Shown here one piece after another: positions 63,143 to 64,000 of a stretch of 64,000 bases of DNA (within the stretch, counting starts at the first letter, position 1; each line of letters starts with the position of its first letter). Source of the DNA: Fimbriimonadaceae bacterium (GTDB lineage: Bacteria > Armatimonadota > Fimbriimonadia > Fimbriimonadales > Fimbriimonadaceae); NCBI GenBank assembly GCA_019187105.1, contig JABAQM010000001.1, positions 248,001-312,000 of the forward strand. The letters are read 5' to 3'. A program made the translations under genes and the position numbers. The notes below the pieces were generated by a model. The model saw only the letters and a program-made list of their open reading frames with translations, was not told where the DNA came from and did not search any database.

Positions 63143-64000
63143 ATGATGCTTTCTCTCGTAGCTGCAGCAGTGTTGCAAACGGGTCCTGTCGAAGTCCCGT
63201 TTCGGATCGGCGACGATGCGATTATCGTCGACGTGAAAGTGAACGGCCGCAAGGCGTCCCTGATGTTCGACACTGGGTTCTCGGGATCGGTCGTGCTGGA
63301 TGACTCGATCAACATCGGCAAGCCGACCGGGACGATGCGGCTTCGCGACTTTGTTGGCGAGTTCACGGCCCAAACGGTGAAGATCAAGTCCCTCATGCTT
63401 GGCTCCGTCGACGTGCATTCTGAAGATATGGAAGCCGTCCAGCAGCCGATGGCGAACATGTCGCAGAGCTATAACACCCACACCGATGGCATCCTCGGCT
63501 TCGAGGCCGTTCGCAACCACGTCATCGAGATCAACTTCGAAAACAAGAAGTTCATCCTGCACCCGCGTTCGGTAGACATCAGCCAGCGCAAGCCGGATAA
63601 CCAGAGGACCTTTCTAACCAAGCTCTTGCCGATCGGCCACAACTCCATGGAAATGGAGGTCGTCGCCTCGAATGGGAAGAAAATGGTGCTGGCTCTCGAT
63701 ACCGGAAACAGCTTCTATGCGACGACGCATAAGGACGTCCTTGAGCGGATCGGCCTCTGGAGCACTGGCAAGAAGCCGGATTACATGCGGCAGGCTTGGG
63801 TGGCGTCGGGCCCCGTAGACAGCTGGTACGCGCTTATGAATGACGTGACGATCTTCGGTGTGCCGGTCAAATCGAGCACGTGGTCCATCATCGACTTACC
63901 TAGCAGTTCGGCCGAAGGTGATGGGACGGTCGGATTCGGTTTTCTCAAGAACTTCAATATCACGATCGATATCGAGCGAAGACGAGTCTGGCTGCAGAAC
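63143..64000 (+). CDS. Retropepsin-like aspartyl protease, 3' part outside window
   Basis: 286 codons from ATG 63143 (or 63146) to the window edge with no stop. It has a short signal-like start (MLSLVAAAVLQTG) and two aspartyl-protease lobes, with FDTGFSGSVV near residue 43 and LALDTGNSFYATT near 187. Each Asp-Thr-Gly could supply one catalytic Asp. GILGFEAVRNHVIEINF and GFGFLKNFNITID are the strand segments that follow in each lobe. It is probably an exported or periplasmic protease of the bacterial pepsin-retropepsin type. Confidence 0.83.
   Translation, partial: MMLSLVAAAVLQTGPVEVPFRIGDDAIIVDVKVNGRKASLMFDTGFSGSVVLDDSINIGKPTGTMRLRDFVGEFTAQTVKIKSLMLGSVDVHSEDMEAVQQPMANMSQSYNTHTDGILGFEAVRNHVIEINFENKKFILHPRSVDISQRKPDNQRTFLTKLLPIGHNSMEMEVVASNGKKMVLALDTGNSFYATTHKDVLERIGLWSTGKKPDYMRQAWVASGPVDSWYALMNDVTIFGVPVKSSTWSIIDLPSSSAEGDGTVGFGFLKNFNITIDIERRRVWLQN

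Overview
The window looks like a piece of chromosome from a free-living, diderm, moderately GC-rich bacterium, most plausibly from the Armatimonadota (Fimbriimonadia-like). That placement is inferred from gene content and no rRNA is present to confirm it. Supporting traits are a Kdo transferase (an LPS-type outer membrane), a flagellin with a sigma-28 promoter, a futalosine-pathway menaquinone gene, a PEP-CTERM protein, a prepilin-type pilus operon, a GH172/DUF2961 enzyme, and many secreted or lipobox proteins. No tRNA, rRNA, CRISPR array, insertion sequence or phage module was found. The gene content is chromosomal housekeeping interleaved with poorly known secreted proteins.

Layout. 0-5 kb: truncated flagellin, purF, Nudix/lepB, then a DUF4446-ECF sigma-anti-sigma operon. 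5-12 kb: acyl-CoA dehydrogenase, ilvE with an overlapping McsA-like zinc-ribbon gene, a DUF4397 lipoprotein, a trans-sulfuration enzyme divergent from a PP2C phosphatase, and a PEP-CTERM protein. 12-17 kb: mqnD, a secreted protein with five RDPKTG repeats, rocD, an M48 peptidase, a lipoate ligase-like protein and a Spy-like periplasmic protein. 17-22 kb: an alkyltransferase-like (ATL) gene and mfd, divergently transcribed from one overlapping -10 element. 22-30 kb: a large secreted protein, a three-gene pilin-type operon whose first gene has an in-frame stop, a Rieske oxygenase, a lipoprotein and a GNAT enzyme. 30-46 kb: transketolase, secreted carbohydrate-type proteins, an orphan MalK-type ATPase, an intradiol dioxygenase, a lone HicB-like protein, a large hybrid histidine kinase, a beta-helix protein, a CoA-transferase, GH172 and DoxX. 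46-57 kb: an interrupted HNH gene, a DUF1328 peptide, tyrosine phenol-lyase, hydrolases, ada, small membrane proteins and a tricorn protease. 57-64 kb: purC-waaA, a J-domain/WD40 fusion, a Gfo/Idh/MocA oxidoreductase, a YedK/HMCES-type protein, a tiny membrane gene with an in-frame TGA, and a truncated retropepsin-like protein.

Two modes of translation initiation are visible. Some genes have a strong AGGAGG-type Shine-Dalgarno site. At least fourteen others have no such site but carry a TANNNT -10 hexamer only 6-8 nt before the start codon, the arrangement expected of leaderless mRNAs. Gene ends are equally compact: four convergent pairs share a palindromic 4-bp double stop (CTAG or TTAA).

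The observations most worth following are: the 57-codon membrane gene at 62943, whose TGA falls where relatives have a conserved Cys and would create a UxxC motif; the shared ATL/mfd promoter linking two nucleotide-excision-repair adaptors; the leaderless pattern; the RDPKTG repeat protein; the pilin operon with an in-frame TAA and tandem EF-hand-like loops; and the J-domain/WD40 fusion.
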